Assembly (NCBI GenBank): GCA_018065185.1
Contig: JAGHTU010000046.1
Coordinates: 1-64,000 of the forward strand
From: Candidatus Equicola faecalis
GTDB lineage: Bacteria > Bacteroidota > Bacteroidia > Bacteroidales > Bacteroidaceae
Direction: 5' to 3'
DNA: 64,000 bases
The notes beneath the pieces were generated by a model. That model saw only the letters and a program-made list of their open reading frames with translations. It was not told the origin of the DNA and made no database searches. Every line of letters begins with the position of its first letter. The stretch's first letter is position 1. Of this stretch, positions 50,944 through 60,404 are shown piece after piece. Position numbers and translations under genes: made by a program.

Positions 50944-51172
50944 CTTGGTTTGCACGAACTTTCGTTGAGAGAAGCCAAAGATAAAGAAAGGTGATGGAAA
51001 AGCAAAATCTTTTTTTTCTTTTCCGAGCTATCTCTTATCTTGGATGTATAAGTAAAGAAAGGCGAGTGCAAAGCCAAATTTATGGTAAGTCAAAAGTGAA
51101 AAATATAAAAGCATTAAACTTTTCAGCAGAAATGGCATCACATATTATGTATTACTTAAATTTGAAATAATT

Positions 51173-51598
51173 ATGAAAAAGATTTTATTATTAGTTGCAA
51201 TGACAATGACATTTGTTTTTGCAAATGCACAGAATGAGGGAGGACAGCAGTTTAGACAGTTTGGAGGACATGGGTTCAACCCTGAACAGATGGCTACACA
51301 TCAGGCAGACCGTCTCAAGAAGGTTTGCGACCTCAATGACGAACAGTACGCAAAGGTGTTGGATTTGTATAAGACGCAGTCAGAGGAGATGATGAAGCAG
51401 TTCCAGAATCGTCAGCCAGGACAGCCTTTCAATCGTGAAGAAATGCAGAAACTCCGTGAGGATATGGATGCAAAGATCAAGGAAATCCTTACCGAAGAGC
51501 AGTTCGTAAAATATCAGGAAATGCAGAAACGGATGCCACGTCCTGGTTTTGGAGGTCATCATGGTCATGGCAGACCATCAACCCCGCCAACAGAGTAA
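51173..51598 (+). CDS. Small secreted DUF4890/Spy-like protein
   Basis: Signal peptide; Q/M/K-rich helical repeats with LTEEQFVKYQEMQKRMPRPGFGGHHGHGR. Confidence 0.7.
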   Translation: MKKILLLVAMTMTFVFANAQNEGGQQFRQFGGHGFNPEQMATHQADRLKKVCDLNDEQYAKVLDLYKTQSEEMMKQFQNRQPGQPFNREEMQKLREDMDAKIKEILTEEQFVKYQEMQKRMPRPGFGGHHGHGRPSTPPTE

Positions 51599-51622
51599 CA
51601 TAAGCTATCAATATAAAATACT

Positions 51623-51666
51623 TACAGCCCCTTGCAAAGCCAACTGCAAAGGGCTGTAGTTTTTTT
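51623..51666 (+). terminator. Intrinsic-like terminator
   Basis: tacagccccttgca...tgcaaagggctgta followed by T-tract. Confidence 0.8.
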
Positions 51667-51700
51667 ACCCAAAAACCTATTATTATCAACCGATTTGGAT

Positions 51701-52933
51701 TTAACCGAAGAACAGGTATGCCACGAAGATGGCTGCCAGAATGCCTATAAGGTCTGTCCATAGGCCTGCAGCTACGGCATGGCGCGTTTTGCGTATGCTT
51801 ACACTACCAAAATATACTGCAAGGATATAGAATGTAGTGTCTGTACTGCCTTGGAAAATACAACTCAAGCGCCCCACGAATGAGTCGGCACCATAAGTGG
51901 TCATGGCATCTACCATCATTCCACGTGCCCCACTGCCCGAAAGTGGTTTCATCAAGGCCGTAGGCAGAGCACCTACCCACTGATTGTCAAAACCGAGAGC
52001 CGATACACACCACGATACACCATCTATGAGCCAATCCATAGCACCCGAGGCACGGAACACACCTATACCCACCAGCATAGCCACAAGATAAGGGATTATT
52101 GATACTGCCGTCTTAAAACCATCTTTTGCTCCTTCTACAAAGGACTCGTAAACATTTACATGTTTGCGAATACCGGCGATAATGAACCCGATGATGACTG
52201 TCATTAAGATGATGTTGGCTGCCGTGGAACTGACCACTGACATCGTTGCGTCATTCATTGTGCTGAAACAGAAGATAATGGCGGCAAACAATAGCATCAT
52301 ACCGCCAAAGGTGCACATCAATGTACGCTGAAAAAGGTTTATCTTTTGGTAAATACTCGTAACGATGATGCCTCCTAATGTACAGATAAAGGTCTGTATA
52401 AGCAGAGGAATGAAGATGTCCGTGGCATCGGCAGCACCCAACTGTGTGCGGTACACCATGATGGTGACAGGGATAAGACACAGGCCGGAGGTGTTGAGCA
52501 CAAGAAACATTATCATCGCATTTGTTGCCGTATCCTTCTGTGGGTTCAGGGTCTGCATTTCTTTCATGGCTTTGAGACCGAGAGGAGTGGCGGCATTGTC
52601 TAGCCCCAACAGATTGGCTGCAATATTCATGAATATGCTACCCGTAGCAGGATGTCCTTTCGGAATGTCCGGGAACAATCGCACGAAGACAGGGCTCAAC
52701 AGTCGTGATAAAGCATTTACCACACCACCTTTCTCGCCAATCTTCATCACACCCAACCATAATGACAGCACGCCAGTAAGGGAGAGCGATATCTCAAATG
52801 CCGTCTTTGCTGATGAGAAAGTGGCATCCATCATTGAAGGAAAAACGTCGTAGTCGCCTAAAAACAATAGGCGTATCATCGCAATGACAAAGGCGATTAA
52901 GAAAAATCCTATCCAGATATAATTAAGCACCAT
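51701..52933 (-). CDS. Nucleoside-recognition (Gate) domain membrane protein, SpmA-SpmB-like fusion
   Basis: GVLSLWLGVMKIGEKGG; LGLDNAATPLGLKAMKEMQ; second Gate half (PLSGSGARGMMVDAM, FQGSTDTTFYILAVYFG). Confidence 0.85.
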   Translation of the reverse strand: MVLNYIWIGFFLIAFVIAMIRLLFLGDYDVFPSMMDATFSSAKTAFEISLSLTGVLSLWLGVMKIGEKGGVVNALSRLLSPVFVRLFPDIPKGHPATGSIFMNIAANLLGLDNAATPLGLKAMKEMQTLNPQKDTATNAMIMFLVLNTSGLCLIPVTIMVYRTQLGAADATDIFIPLLIQTFICTLGGIIVTSIYQKINLFQRTLMCTFGGMMLLFAAIIFCFSTMNDATMSVVSSTAANIILMTVIIGFIIAGIRKHVNVYESFVEGAKDGFKTAVSIIPYLVAMLVGIGVFRASGAMDWLIDGVSWCVSALGFDNQWVGALPTALMKPLSGSGARGMMVDAMTTYGADSFVGRLSCIFQGSTDTTFYILAVYFGSVSIRKTRHAVAAGLWTDLIGILAAIFVAYLFFG

Positions 52934-52939
52934 ATTGGG

Positions 52940-54094
52940 TTATGAGTTTTGGGTTGTGAGTCGTGAGTTTCGTAGTGGGTTGGCATACATCGTCAGCATA
53001 CGCTCACGCAGGAATGCCACGTCCTTATTTCGCAGTTCGATGCGCTCTATCTGACGTGAGAGATAATCATTGAATTGATTTGCTTCCTCTTCGGTGTAGT
53101 TCACGCCCATGTGTTGTTTACTGCTGTTGAGCATATCATCAGCGATATAGTTGCAAGGATAAAGGTAGTAATGGCTATGTATCTCATGGGTAATAAACTC
53201 TGCCACGCGCTCAAAGAATTCCTGTTTCTGCATGTCGTCAGGCAACGAACCTATAAAGTCATCAATACATGGAGCGCAATGATAATGTATGTGACCCTTG
53301 TAGCCGAAAATGCCGGTCTGCATGTTCAGCAGGTCGTCAACAGGCTGTTTGTGATAGGAAGCATCATCGCGCCGTTGCTGATATTCGCGTGCTTTGAGCC
53401 AGTCGCAAGGGTCGTATTCGTAAGAGATAGTGAGCGGACAAATGTGCATTTCTGTCAGACGCTCTTTGAGTGACCCACTGCCTCCCATTGCCATCATCTT
53501 CAGTACTGATGCCTGCGTGAGGTCACTGCTGTCCTTAGAGCGTCCTTCGCGCTGTGCTATCCAGAGGTTTTCGTTCTTCTCCACAATGGCATGATGCATA
53601 TATTCCGACATAAGTTTGGAACTCATGAGCGTCTCGCGTAACGACAGCCCTCGGCGCACAATAAATGATTTATTCACTCTTACCAGAAGTTTTATCCACG
53701 GATATATCAGCAGATTGTCGCCGATGCCTATTTCTGTTGTAGTGTCACAACCATTCTTCAACAGCAGATAGGAGAGAAAGGCAGAATCAAGCACTATGTC
53801 GCGGTGGTTGCTCATGAAGGTGTAGCGTTTACTCAGGTCTATTGATGATGAGTCCATTTCAATGCCTTTGCCACTACGGGCGAGGACACTATCAAGAAAC
53901 TCTACACAGAAATTTCGCTGAAATTCAAGTGAGGTGGCGCATTGTCGCATACGTTTCTCAATGTCGGCATGGCCGATGTTGGGATAAAGGAAGTCCAATA
54001 CATGATGAAAACCCTGTTCTGCAAAAAGTTGTGTATAAACGTCCTGCAACTCCTCCGGACGAAATGGTCGTATCTCAGAAAATATATCGTTCAT
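52940..54094 (-). CDS. Glycerophospholipid acyltransferase-like protein
   Basis: HX4D motif in NHRDIVLDSAF; IAQREGRSKDSSD. Confidence 0.75.
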   Translation of the reverse strand: MNDIFSEIRPFRPEELQDVYTQLFAEQGFHHVLDFLYPNIGHADIEKRMRQCATSLEFQRNFCVEFLDSVLARSGKGIEMDSSSIDLSKRYTFMSNHRDIVLDSAFLSYLLLKNGCDTTTEIGIGDNLLIYPWIKLLVRVNKSFIVRRGLSLRETLMSSKLMSEYMHHAIVEKNENLWIAQREGRSKDSSDLTQASVLKMMAMGGSGSLKERLTEMHICPLTISYEYDPCDWLKAREYQQRRDDASYHKQPVDDLLNMQTGIFGYKGHIHYHCAPCIDDFIGSLPDDMQKQEFFERVAEFITHEIHSHYYLYPCNYIADDMLNSSKQHMGVNYTEEEANQFNDYLSRQIERIELRNKDVAFLRERMLTMYANPLRNSRLTTQNS

Positions 54095-54141
54095 GATGAT
54101 TTGTCTTTTTTGGGGGGCAATAGCAAAAGGTTAAGAGCTGA

Positions 54142-55122
54142 TTACTGAAATTGGTTTTCGACGATGTCTGTCAATACGGTACTCATATCCATACCAGCGG
54201 CTTTGACCTGTTGCGGAATGAATGAGGTGGCTGTCATGCCCGGTGTAGTGTTGACCTCTAACATGAATATCTTGCCCTCTGGTGAGATGATATAGTCTAT
54301 GCGTATAATGCCATTACAATGTAGCACGTCATAGATCATCCCCGTAATGCGTTGCACACGCTCAAAGAGTTCGTCACTGATGCGTGCAGGGGTGATTTCG
54401 CTCACCTGTCCGTTGTATTTTGCATCGTAGTCGAAAAACTCGTTGAATGTAACCACTTCAGTCACTGGCAGTACCACGTCTTTAGTGTGGGTCTTGTAGC
54501 ATCCGCAGGTCACTTCTGTTCCTTGCAGGAATGTCTCCACCATGACTTCTTTGCTCAATGCTGCCGCACGGTCAATGGCAGCAGGCAGTTCTTCCAGCGT
54601 GTTGACCTTTGTCACACCGAAACTGCTACCCTCTGTAGCAGGCTTGACAAAGACTGGTAGGCCGAGTTGCTGTACGATGTCTTGATACTGAATATTAGGT
54701 ATGTCGGCTTTGTGTATGAGTACGGAATCTGCTACACTTACCCCAAAGGTGCGGAGAAATTGGTTGCAAGCAAATTTGTTGAATGTCAGTGCTTCCACCA
54801 ATACGTTACTTGTGGAATACGGCACTCCCACCATATCAAGGTAGCCTTGCAATAATCCGTTCTCCCCTGGTGTGCCGTGGATAGTGATATAGGCGTAGTT
54901 GAATTTGATGTGTCGTGAATGGAGAGTAAAAGAAAAATCGTTTTTATCTATATCAATATTGCCTTCATCGGTTTTTACTTGCCATGACATCTTGTTCATC
55001 ACCACGATATAAACCTCGTAAAGTTCTTTGTCAAAGAAGCTATATACGCCCTCACCACTACGGAGCGACACATCGTGTTCCGACGAGTCGCCACCACATA
55101 CTACTGCTATAATCTTTTTCAT
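54142..55122 (-). CDS. ddl: D-alanine--D-alanine ligase
   Basis: VVCGGDSSEHDVSLRSG; FVKPATEGSSFGVTKV; MLEVNTTPGMTATSF. Confidence 0.95.
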   Translation of the reverse strand: MKKIIAVVCGGDSSEHDVSLRSGEGVYSFFDKELYEVYIVVMNKMSWQVKTDEGNIDIDKNDFSFTLHSRHIKFNYAYITIHGTPGENGLLQGYLDMVGVPYSTSNVLVEALTFNKFACNQFLRTFGVSVADSVLIHKADIPNIQYQDIVQQLGLPVFVKPATEGSSFGVTKVNTLEELPAAIDRAAALSKEVMVETFLQGTEVTCGCYKTHTKDVVLPVTEVVTFNEFFDYDAKYNGQVSEITPARISDELFERVQRITGMIYDVLHCNGIIRIDYIISPEGKIFMLEVNTTPGMTATSFIPQQVKAAGMDMSTVLTDIVENQFQ

Positions 55123-56222
55123 GATTCTTCTATATGATTCTTATCAGTTCCGTTAATATATCTTCTCCATTTATTGAGCAGTTCCGTCATGTCTGTCGGT
55201 AATTCGGCTGTGAAATCCATTTCCTTTCCCGTTGTTGGATGCCTGAAACCTAATGTCCGTGCATGCAGTGCTTGACGTGGACACATGGCGAAGCAGTTGT
55301 TTATAAATGCCCTATATGATGCACTTCGTTCACCACGCAGTATCTCGTTGCCGCCATAACGCTCGTCGGCAAAGAGCGGATGACGCAGATTTGTCATGTG
55401 TGCGCGAATCTGGTGTGTGCGCCCTGTCTCCAGACGGCACTCCACAAGTGTAGTGTAGCCGTAGCGTTCCAGTACACGATAGTGTGTCACCGCCGCTTTC
55501 CCCACACCAGAGTCGGGTGCAAACACTGCCATCTGCATCCTGTCCTTAGGGTTGCGTGCAATATTGCCTTCGATTCGTCCTTCATCGTCGATGAAGTTTC
55601 CCCACACTAAAGCATAATAAGTACGGCGTGTGGTCTTGTTGAAGAATTGTCCGCCGAGCGATGTCTTGGCATCAGGTGTCTTTGCCACCACCAGTAGTCC
55701 GCTGGTATCTTTGTCTATGCGGTGTACGAGTCCTACTTCAGGGTTGTTGGCATCAAATGTCTTATCGTCGCGCAGATGCCATGCTACGGCATTGATGAGC
55801 GTACCGGTGAAGTTTCCCACTCCCGGATGCACCACCAGTCCTGCCGGTTTGTTTATCACCATTAACGCCTCGTCTTCATAGACGATATCAAGAGGTATAT
55901 CTTCCGGATAAATAGTGTTGTCGTGGCGTGGACGGTCGAGCATCAGTGTGATGACATTAAGCGGACGCACCTTATAATTACTTTTCACCACTTTTTCGTT
56001 CACATGTATGCATCCTGCTTCCGCAGCACGTTGTATCCTATTGCGGGATGTGTAGATCATATGATCGAAAAGATATTTGTCAATTCGTATGGGTTCCTGA
56101 CCTTTATCTACGACAATGCGGAAATGCTCAAATAATTCGGTTTGTGTGGCATCCAACTCATCGTCATCTGCAGATGGCGTCTGGGAAATAATATCTTCGG
56201 AAGAAATAGGAGGAATAGTCAT
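55119..56222 (-). CDS. rluD: RluD-type pseudouridine synthase
   Basis: S4-like N-terminus; GLVHRIDKDTSGLLVVAKT; RTHQIRAHM; start set at MTIPPIS. Confidence 0.93.
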   Translation of the reverse strand: MTIPPISSEDIISQTPSADDDELDATQTELFEHFRIVVDKGQEPIRIDKYLFDHMIYTSRNRIQRAAEAGCIHVNEKVVKSNYKVRPLNVITLMLDRPRHDNTIYPEDIPLDIVYEDEALMVINKPAGLVVHPGVGNFTGTLINAVAWHLRDDKTFDANNPEVGLVHRIDKDTSGLLVVAKTPDAKTSLGGQFFNKTTRRTYYALVWGNFIDDEGRIEGNIARNPKDRMQMAVFAPDSGVGKAAVTHYRVLERYGYTTLVECRLETGRTHQIRAHMTNLRHPLFADERYGGNEILRGERSASYRAFINNCFAMCPRQALHARTLGFRHPTTGKEMDFTAELPTDMTELLNKWRRYINGTDKNHIEES

Positions 56223-56223
56223 T

Positions 56224-56850
56224 TCATTCAATATCATCAAAACTGAATTCCTCATCAAGAACCTCCTGTTCTTCTTCGCCTATATCCACTTGTTCTACGT
56301 TACTCATCATCTCGTCCAACGTCCCATCGCCAATCTGTAACATCAGGCGTGAAGTGACAGGGACGAAGTCACCCGTATAGACATTTTTTCTATTATAGAT
56401 GATGCCATAGACAAAGTCTTTCTCTCCATGTACCAATTGTGGTTTGCTCAATTTGAAACCCATTGCCGTCAGCGTAGCCTCTGCCTTGCGATAGGAGCTG
56501 TTCTCTATCAGGTCAGGAATCTGTATGGTGCTGGCTGTCTTTGAGTTGATGGTAAGGTAGATTTCTCTCCCAGGCTTTACCCGTGAGTCTTTTGCGGGAA
56601 GTTGTTTCAACACTTGCCCTGACGGTAGGCGATGATTGTAAGCCGAGTCAGCAATGTTTACCACCAACCCGATTTTTTCCAGTTTGAGTTTGGCACGCTC
56701 CAGACTCATACCGCTTACGTCTGGAACCCTCACCACTTCACCATGGTTGGTATATATTCGAGCAGCTAAATGTAGGCACACAACAATCACTATCAACACT
56801 ACAAGCATTGCGCAGATGTTGATTGCTATATACCCACCCCGAATATGCAT
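56224..56850 (-). CDS. Membrane-anchored PASTA-domain protein
   Basis: N-terminal TM; VRVPDVSGMSLERAKLKLEKIGLVV and IQIPDLIENSSYRKAEATLTAMGFKL. Confidence 0.85.
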   Translation of the reverse strand: MHIRGGYIAINICAMLVVLIVIVVCLHLAARIYTNHGEVVRVPDVSGMSLERAKLKLEKIGLVVNIADSAYNHRLPSGQVLKQLPAKDSRVKPGREIYLTINSKTASTIQIPDLIENSSYRKAEATLTAMGFKLSKPQLVHGEKDFVYGIIYNRKNVYTGDFVPVTSRLMLQIGDGTLDEMMSNVEQVDIGEEEQEVLDEEFSFDDIE

Positions 56851-56859
56851 TTTATGAGT

Positions 56860-57015
56860 TTATTTGCCGTGGTTCTCGTCGGAAACGGTCAGTTTCTTAC
56901 GACCCTTTGCACGACGTGAAGCCAAAACGCGACGACCATTCTTTGATGCCATTCTCTGACGGAAGCCGTGCTTGTTTGTTCTTCTTCTGTTGTGAGGCTG
57001 AAATGTCCTTTTCAT
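56860..57015 (-). CDS. rpmH: 50S ribosomal protein L34
   Basis: 51-aa translation [51 protein letters not shown]; absent from supplied ORF track because it is below 60 aa. Confidence 0.97.
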   Translation of the reverse strand: MKRTFQPHNRRRTNKHGFRQRMASKNGRRVLASRRAKGRKKLTVSDENHGK

Positions 57016-57062
57016 AATATTATCTTTATCTTAACTGATTCTCATTTATCCAAATTGGGTTG

Positions 57063-57093
57063 CAAAGATAGTACAAGCCGAGCGAAATACAAA
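57063..57093 (-). promoter_or_regulatory. Bacteroidetes promoter for rpmH: TTTG-N19-TATCTTTG
   Basis: Plus strand caaagata (57063-57070) and caaa (57090-57093). Confidence 0.7.
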
Positions 57094-57360
57094 ATTTCTT
57101 TATAAATAGTTTTTCCATGACTGGCCTAACTCTTTACAAGCACTTATTTCTTCGGCTTCCGTCAACTTATACCTTATATTATAGAGGTGCGCGCCCGCGC
57201 GCGAGGGAGGGAGATGGGGAAGGCTACCATTATCATTTCTCGAAAATCTCTGCGTAGCACCTGCAAGGTGCGTCTCTGCCTTCTGTGAGAAACATTAAGA
57301 AGAACCGACGAGAAACAGAAAAGCGAGAGACGGAAAAGTCCTTTATGAGAGACGGAAGCC

Positions 57361-57654
57361 GTCTTCCCATCGCTTAGATTTCTGTATATAGCGATGACGC
57401 ACTTTATTCCCATCTTGGGTTAGTCGCCTTTTTGAGTTGCAGTAGTGATGTTGCAAAGTAGGGGCTTGTAGGATATAAGATCATACAAATGTATGATATA
57501 AGATCCTACACTTGTATGATATAATATCATACAAGTCATTCGATGGGAAGACGGGGAGTGAAGCATGAGAAGCGAGTGAGCGCGAGACAAAAATAAAGTC
57601 ATCAAGAGATAAGTATAAAAGTCTGCGCGATGGAAAAGAGTGCCCAAACGAGCG
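57361..57654. repeat. Long dispersed repeat, copy 2
   Basis: Same order of conserved blocks as 36697-36993, same orientation. Confidence 0.9.
57467..57533. repeat. Three 21-bp palindromic units, 23-bp pitch (copy 2)
   Basis: TGTAGGATATAAGATCATACA-AA-TGTATGATATAAGATCCTACA-CT-TGTATGATATAATATCATACA. Confidence 0.9.
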
Positions 57655-57813
57655 TTTGTCAAGGGGCAATCATGCGTTTGTCAAAAAGTATGCGTTGAGA
57701 CAGTCTGTTTTTGGTCCGTTTTTTGGTGAATTATCACGAGATTGGCTTCTCCCCAATTAGTGCAAGGCGAAAAAGACAAAAGGCAAAAAAAATCGTCAAA
57801 TATTATGAATGCA

Positions 57814-58983
57814 TCACTGACGCAGATGCTTGTTGAAGAATTCAAGCACTTTTGCCTGAGCTTTCAGCCCACAACTGTGCGGTATGTCCCATATCTCGGT
57901 GTCCAGCACCTGATCGGCATTCTGGCTTTTCCACACATCGCGCATTATACGGAAGGCCTTTTCAGCACCCTTCATAGGAAATAGTTTATCCTGTGAACCA
58001 TTGATGAACAGCATCGGTTTCGGACATGCCAGACTTGCCACATGCGGATAGTCAAGCCATCGGCGCAAACCCGGGAAACAATTGGCAAAGCCACCATTTT
58101 CTGTGCGCTGATAATTTAACGACATCTGTTCATCCGTCGTCACCATCCAACAGACGGATGCCCCAGCCCTGATATGCTCACTCAATGCCGCCAACATCCA
58201 TGCACGATAAGCCCCCATAGAACATCCCGTGCATCCTATACGGTTCGCATCTACTTCGGGCATCGTTGCCAGAAATTCTGTGCAACGGATATCATCATAC
58301 GTCATATACGCGCTCAAGTCTATACCATACATCATCATGTTGCCTGCTATCATGTCATATCGGTCACGCTTTGCACCTTCTTCCTGCCCACGCTCACCCC
58401 ACATTGGGGCATCAGAGGAGAATACGACATAACCGTTTTTCGCAAGGTAGTCGCCCAAGAACTGACCTTCATACAGATTTGCCACCCATTCTTCGGCATC
58501 CTTTATCACAATAGAATCCTCTGCAAATGGGCGTATCATCTTTTCCTTGCCTATGAAGAGATGAGCACCGTGGTCGTGAAGCACGTTGACAGCAGGGAAA
58601 GGCCCCTTACCATCGGGGATAAGCATTAGGGCCGGTATGGTATAGTATTTGCAAAGGCGTACCTCTATCTTCCGTGCTTTGTAGCCATCACGCTGCTCTT
58701 CGGCAATAACACTGACTTCCGTCTGCGCTACCGGTGGTGGAGGAGTAAGCATGCAGTCGAACACTTTCTGCCTTGCCACCTTACGCCACTGGTCAAAGTC
58801 TTTTATATCGCTGTTTCCCCATGCCAGAGGATAAGTCAGATCAGATATCAGCATATCGGCATATACGGGCAAGTTGCGACTGAATTCAAACTTCTCCCGT
58901 TTCTGCCCATGCAGAGACACACCAATTGCAATACAAACAAGCAAAACAATCTTTCTCATATACATAATGCTATTCGTTTCCAA
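57814..58983 (-). CDS. Secreted alpha/beta hydrolase (dienelactone hydrolase / carbohydrate-esterase-like)
   Basis: PAVNVLHDHGAHLF; IGCTGCSMGAYRAWMLAAL; LFINGSQDKLFPM; IPHSCGL. Confidence 0.8.
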   Translation of the reverse strand: METNSIMYMRKIVLLVCIAIGVSLHGQKREKFEFSRNLPVYADMLISDLTYPLAWGNSDIKDFDQWRKVARQKVFDCMLTPPPPVAQTEVSVIAEEQRDGYKARKIEVRLCKYYTIPALMLIPDGKGPFPAVNVLHDHGAHLFIGKEKMIRPFAEDSIVIKDAEEWVANLYEGQFLGDYLAKNGYVVFSSDAPMWGERGQEEGAKRDRYDMIAGNMMMYGIDLSAYMTYDDIRCTEFLATMPEVDANRIGCTGCSMGAYRAWMLAALSEHIRAGASVCWMVTTDEQMSLNYQRTENGGFANCFPGLRRWLDYPHVASLACPKPMLFINGSQDKLFPMKGAEKAFRIMRDVWKSQNADQVLDTEIWDIPHSCGLKAQAKVLEFFNKHLRQ

Positions 58984-59012
58984 AATTGCCGAAATGTGAA
59001 AACAATAATTGA

Positions 59013-60386
59013 TTACCCCAGTAAAAGGCGCAGAGCCTCCTCCACTTTCGTGACAGGGTGCAGAGTGATGGCGAACTTCTTCGCATCCAATCCCTGAAGG
59101 TTATGGGCAGGGAGCAGAAAGTCCGTGAAGCCCAATTTCTCGGCTTCGGAGATACGCCCCTCAATGCGACCACACGCGCGTACCTCACCACTGAGCCCTA
59201 CCTCACCAGCCATGCACCAGCCTTTTTCGATAGGCGTATCAATATTGCTAGAAAAGATGGCTGCAAGAACACTCAGGTCCATGCCCATGTCGGTGACACG
59301 TAGCCCACCGGCGATATTAACAAACACATCTTTCTGCACCAGTTTGAAACCGACACGTTTCTCCAATACGGCAAGAAGCATATTCAGTCGCCGTCCGTCA
59401 AAACCTGTGGCGGAACGTTGCGGAGTGCCGTAAGCTGCTGTCGAAACGAGTGCTTGCGTCTCAAGCATGAACGGACGTCCCTCTATGGCTGATGAAATGG
59501 CGATGCCACTCAGCCCCTCAACGGAGGAGTTGAGCAAGAGTTCCGACGGGTTATGCACCTGACGCAAACCATTCTGCTGCATCTCGTAAATGCCCAATTC
59601 TGACGTACTGCCAAACCTATTCTTTGTGCTTCGTAGGAGACGATAGACATTATGGCTATCGCCTTCAAACTGGATGACTGTATCTACGATATGCTCCAAA
59701 ATCTTCGGTCCGGCAAGGCTACCATCTTTCGTAATATGCCCGATGAGAATGACCGGTATGTTACGGCTCTTTGCAAGTCGCAGAAGACGGGTAGCACACT
59801 CGCGCACTTGAGTGATGCTCCCCGGAGCACTTTCTGCCATTTCGGTGGAGATGGTCTGTATGGAATCTATCACCACCATACTAGGCCGTTCTGTTTCAAT
59901 GACAGAGAGTATCTGTTCAAGTGAATTTTCACACAGAATGAGCAAGTGCTCCATCTTTTCTGCATCATGACACAGACGCATGGCACGCATCTTGATCTGT
60001 TGCGCACTCTCTTCACCACTGACATAGAGAACACGAACATCAGTCAATCCCAAGACAGTCTGCAATGACAGCGTACTCTTGCCGATACCCGGTTCGCCAC
60101 CGAGAAGTACAACACTGCCCGGGAGCAGTCCCCCACCAAGCACACGGTTCATCTCCGCATCGTGCATATCAATGCGTATGTCATTATTGCGAGAGATGTC
60201 ACGCAGGAGAGAAGGACATGCTGTCCCTGATGCCAAGAGTGAGGAAGCACTGCCTTGTTTTCCGGAAGACGACAGCCTCACCTGCCGAAACGTATCCCAC
60301 TGACCGCAAGAAGGGCATTTGCCCACCCATTTTAGAGAATCATACCCACAGTTTTCGCAAACGTATGCCGTTTTTTCTTTCACCAT
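59013..60386 (-). CDS. radA: DNA repair protein RadA
   Basis: Zinc motif CENCGYDSLKWVGKCPSCGQWDT; GGEPGIGKSTL; KNRFGSTSELGIYEM. Confidence 0.96.
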   Translation of the reverse strand: MVKEKTAYVCENCGYDSLKWVGKCPSCGQWDTFRQVRLSSSGKQGSASSLLASGTACPSLLRDISRNNDIRIDMHDAEMNRVLGGGLLPGSVVLLGGEPGIGKSTLSLQTVLGLTDVRVLYVSGEESAQQIKMRAMRLCHDAEKMEHLLILCENSLEQILSVIETERPSMVVIDSIQTISTEMAESAPGSITQVRECATRLLRLAKSRNIPVILIGHITKDGSLAGPKILEHIVDTVIQFEGDSHNVYRLLRSTKNRFGSTSELGIYEMQQNGLRQVHNPSELLLNSSVEGLSGIAISSAIEGRPFMLETQALVSTAAYGTPQRSATGFDGRRLNMLLAVLEKRVGFKLVQKDVFVNIAGGLRVTDMGMDLSVLAAIFSSNIDTPIEKGWCMAGEVGLSGEVRACGRIEGRISEAEKLGFTDFLLPAHNLQGLDAKKFAITLHPVTKVEEALRLLLG

Positions 60387-60404
60387 AACTATACAACTTA
60401 CTAT

